Assembly (NCBI GenBank): GCA_028868305.1
Contig: JAGWUS010000007.1
Coordinates: forward strand, 31,719 to 95,718
Direction: 5' to 3'
Length of the DNA stretch: 64,000 bases
Source: Burkholderiales bacterium
GTDB taxonomy: Bacteria > Pseudomonadota > Gammaproteobacteria > Burkholderiales > Burkholderiaceae_C
This document shows, piece after piece, positions 61,881 to 64,000 of the stretch (its first letter is position 1; every line of letters begins with the position of its first letter). The position numbers and the translations under genes were made by a program. The notes under the pieces are model-generated. The model was not told the DNA's origin. It saw only the letters and a list, made by a program, of their open reading frames with translations, and did no database searches.

Positions 61881-62698
61881 GCCGCATCGCCCCGAAATTT
61901 GCAGAACTCAAGGCCCAGGGCCGCAAGGCTCTGATTCCCTTCGTCACTGCCGGCTACCCCTATGCCGACGTGACGTCCGAACTGATGCACGCCATGGTGG
62001 CCGGCGGTGCCGACGTCATCGAACTGGGCGTGCCCTTTTCCGACCCCAGCGCCGACGGCCCGGTGATCCAGAAGGCCGGCGACAAGGCTCTGGCTTTTGG
62101 CATCGGCCTGGCGCAGGTGCTCGCCATGGTGCGCGAATTCCGCAAGACCGACACCAACACGCCTGTGGTGCTGATGGGCTACGCCAACCCGGTGGAGCGC
62201 TACGACCAGAAACACGCTGCCGCAGGCGTATCCAGCCCCTTCGTCAAAGACGCGGCAGCCGCGGGTGTGGACGGCGTGCTGATCGTCGACTACCCGCCCG
62301 AAGAGTGCGAGGCCTTTGCGGCCGATCTGCGCGCGCACCAGATGGACCTGATCTTCCTGCTCGCGCCCACCAGCACCGATGCGCGCATGCAACAGGTCGC
62401 CCGCGTCGCCAGCGGCTACGTGTATTACGTGTCGCTCAAGGGTGTGACCGGCTCCGGTGCGCTCGATGTGGGCGCGGTGGAGGCCATGCTGCCACGCATC
62501 CGCCAGCACATCAGCACGCCGGTGGGCGTGGGCTTTGGCATCCGCGATGCGGCCACCGCCAAAACCATTTCCCGCGTGGCCGATGCGGTGGTCATCGGCA
62601 GCAAGATCATCCAGTTGCTGGAAGACCAGCCGCGCGACCAGGTGGCGGCTACAGCCCAAACTTTCCTGCGCGAGATTCGTACCGCTTTGGATTCATAA
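61877..62698 (+). CDS. trpA: Tryptophan synthase alpha subunit
   Basis: A 273-residue TIM barrel that releases indole from indole-glycerol phosphate. Catalytic Glu in [19 protein letters not shown] and Asp in [12 protein letters not shown]; phosphate site [12 protein letters not shown]. Its ATG overlaps the trpB stop. Confidence 0.98.
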   Translation: MSRIAPKFAELKAQGRKALIPFVTAGYPYADVTSELMHAMVAGGADVIELGVPFSDPSADGPVIQKAGDKALAFGIGLAQVLAMVREFRKTDTNTPVVLMGYANPVERYDQKHAAAGVSSPFVKDAAAAGVDGVLIVDYPPEECEAFAADLRAHQMDLIFLLAPTSTDARMQQVARVASGYVYYVSLKGVTGSGALDVGAVEAMLPRIRQHISTPVGVGFGIRDAATAKTISRVADAVVIGSKIIQLLEDQPRDQVAATAQTFLREIRTALDS

Positions 62699-62726
62699 TC
62701 CCGTCCTGAACGTTGGAGACCCCCTT

Positions 62727-63599
62727 ATGAGCTGGCTTGAAAAACTGCTACCCCCGAAAATTCAGCACACTGACCCCACCGAGCGTCGCAGCGTGCCCGA
62801 AGGCCTGTGGATCAAGTGCCCCAGCTGCGAAGCGGTGCTCTACAAATCCGATCTGGAACAAAACCAGAACGTCTGCCCCACTTGCAGCCACCACCACCGC
62901 ATCGGAGCCCGTGCGCGCCTGAATGTGTTTCTGGACAACGAAGGCCGCTTCGAGATTGGCCAGGAAGTGCTGCCAGTCGATGCCCTCAAATTCAAGGACA
63001 GCCGCAAATACCCCGAGCGCCTCAAGGAAGCCCTGGAAAACACCGGAGAGACCGATGCACTGGTGGTCATGGGCGGCGCCGTGCATGGCGTGAGCGTCGT
63101 GGCGGCCTGCTTTGAATTTGAATTCATGGGTGGCTCCATGGGCTCGGTGGTGGGCGAGCGCTTTGTGCGTGGCGTCGAGACGGCCATTGAGCAAAAAGTG
63201 CCCTTCATCTGCTTTACCGCCACCGGCGGTGCGCGCATGCAGGAAGGCCTGCTGTCCCTGATGCAGATGGCCAAGACCAATGCATCCCTGACCCGCCTGG
63301 CCAAGAAAGGGCTGCCCCACATCAGTGTGCTGACCGACCCCACCATGGGTGGCGTGAGCGCCGGCTTTGCATTCCTGGGTGACGTGGTGATTGCCGAGCC
63401 CAAGGCCCTGATTGGTTTTGCCGGCCCGCGCGTGATCGAATCCACCGTGCGCGTGACGCTGCCCGAAGGCTTCCAGCGTGCCGAATTTCTGCAGACCAAG
63501 GGCGCCATCGATTTCATTTGCGACCGCCGGGAACTGCGCAAAACCATCGCCGACACCCTGGCCATGCTGCAGCGCCAGCCTGCCGATGCAGTGATCTGA
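62727..63599 (+). CDS. accD: Acetyl-CoA carboxylase carboxyltransferase subunit beta
   Basis: A 290-residue subunit of the carboxyltransferase that makes malonyl-CoA with AccA. N-terminal zinc ribbon with two CxxC pairs ([19 protein letters not shown]), then the crotonase-fold core ([48 protein letters not shown]). The ATG at 62727 follows GGAG by nine bases; the frame's extension upstream is the shadow of trpA. It lies 28 bp after trpA, a conserved neighbour. Confidence 0.97.
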   Translation: MSWLEKLLPPKIQHTDPTERRSVPEGLWIKCPSCEAVLYKSDLEQNQNVCPTCSHHHRIGARARLNVFLDNEGRFEIGQEVLPVDALKFKDSRKYPERLKEALENTGETDALVVMGGAVHGVSVVAACFEFEFMGGSMGSVVGERFVRGVETAIEQKVPFICFTATGGARMQEGLLSLMQMAKTNASLTRLAKKGLPHISVLTDPTMGGVSAGFAFLGDVVIAEPKALIGFAGPRVIESTVRVTLPEGFQRAEFLQTKGAIDFICDRRELRKTIADTLAMLQRQPADAVI

Positions 63600-63620
63600 T
63601 CCGGCTGCAGTTGGCCTGCT

Positions 63621-64000
63621 CTAGGCCACTGCCACCAGCACAGCCGCTTGCACATTGCCCAGCACAATCGCCGCAATTTGCAACAGCACCAGCAGCACCA
63701 GCGGCGACAGGTCCACACCGCCGACCAGTGGCAGTACGCGCCGGATGGGAGTCAACACCGGCATCACCAGGCGTTCGAGCAAATCGGCTAGGTAGGACTG
63801 GGTTTGTACCCATGACAGGATGGCGTACACGATGACCAGACCGGTCAGGCCAGAGATGGCCATACGCACCAGGCCAAACACCGCCAGCACGGCCACCGAC
63901 GCCAGGCTGGCCGCCATGCCGGTCAGCACCCACAGAATGCAGAACTGTGCCAACTGCACCAGAAACGCGGCCACCAGGCTCGCCATGTCCCAACGCCCCA
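63621..64000 (-). CDS. YggT-family membrane protein, 5' end outside the window
   Basis: The C-terminal 126 or so residues of a YggT-family protein: three to four hydrophobic segments with the repeat SWVQTQSYLADLLERLVMPVLTPIRRVLPLVGGVDLSPLVLLVLLQ. An ATG at 63986 could start a 121-residue form, but the frame remains open to the edge with GRWDMASLVAAF, matching the end of the first YggT repeat. So the gene is probably cut by the window. Function is unclear; YggT proteins are linked to cell-division or osmotic phenotypes. Confidence 0.85.
   Translation of the reverse strand, partial: GRWDMASLVAAFLVQLAQFCILWVLTGMAASLASVAVLAVFGLVRMAISGLTGLVIVYAILSWVQTQSYLADLLERLVMPVLTPIRRVLPLVGGVDLSPLVLLVLLQIAAIVLGNVQAAVLVAVA

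Overview
The window looks like a chromosomal segment of a betaproteobacterium of the order Burkholderiales, most likely family Comamonadaceae (Rhodoferax/Polaromonas-like). The evidence is gene content and order (acnB–citE-like–mdh facing gntR–sdhCDAB–sdhE–gltA; leuC–entericidin–leuD–leuB–asd–fimV–truA–trpFBA–accD; rpsP–rimM–trmD–rplS), a Bug-type (TctC) solute receptor, a BPSS1780-family membrane protein, high GC, and two dispersed repeat families I associate with this group. The family assignment is an inference from remembered gene order, not a database result. No tRNA, rRNA, CRISPR array, insertion sequence or prophage was seen.

Layout. 1-8.4 kb: the end of a rhodanese-type sulfurtransferase, then on the minus strand a tripartite RND efflux operon (outer-membrane factor, adaptor, pump), a ZIP metal transporter and a Tat-exported dienelactone hydrolase-like protein. 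8.5-14.0 kb: polA on minus, and on plus an overlapping trio of homoserine kinase, a BPSS1780-type membrane protein and a FecR-domain protein. 14.0-18.8 kb: a metal-resistance island. A CadR-type MerR regulator diverges from a CadA P-type ATPase; behind cadR lie a DMT transporter with a very His-rich tail and a truncated DsbA-like thioredoxin protein. A cytochrome P450 remnant follows cadA. 18.8-27.6 kb: uvrD, guaC with a hairpin-bearing leader, two oxidoreductases, and a small catabolic locus (Bug receptor, LysR regulator, D-malate/tartrate-type dehydrogenase) in which both structural genes carry the same promoter block. 27.7-39.8 kb: DEAD-box helicase, orn, M48 peptidase, pterin dehydratase, rsgA, a CobD/CbiB-like membrane protein, a Nudix hydrolase, the rpsP–rimM–trmD–rplS operon, GNAT, TM2-like protein, and a DUF47/PiT phosphate pair. 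39.9-50.9 kb: a TCA-cycle block (aconitase, CitE-like protein, malate dehydrogenase, GntR regulator, succinate dehydrogenase, citrate synthase). 50.9-64.0 kb: leucine, aspartate-family and tryptophan biosynthesis with fimV, truA, accD and the edge of a YggT-family gene.

The most interesting signals are not genes. (1) A 48-bp repeat, alignable without gaps, sits inside unrelated coding genes (efflux factor, polA, citE-like, trpF) and over the start of the ZIP gene. Each orientation is always read in the same frame, much like the Rickettsia palindromic elements. (2) A GC-rich repeat is found between genes and once in frame inside the M48 peptidase. (3) A 33-codon open frame ending in a Thr/Lys/Ile-rich stretch lies just upstream of asd and looks like an attenuator leader peptide. 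(4) A 43-bp promoter block is shared by the two targets flanking the LysR gene. (5) The guaC leader starts with a terminator-like hairpin.
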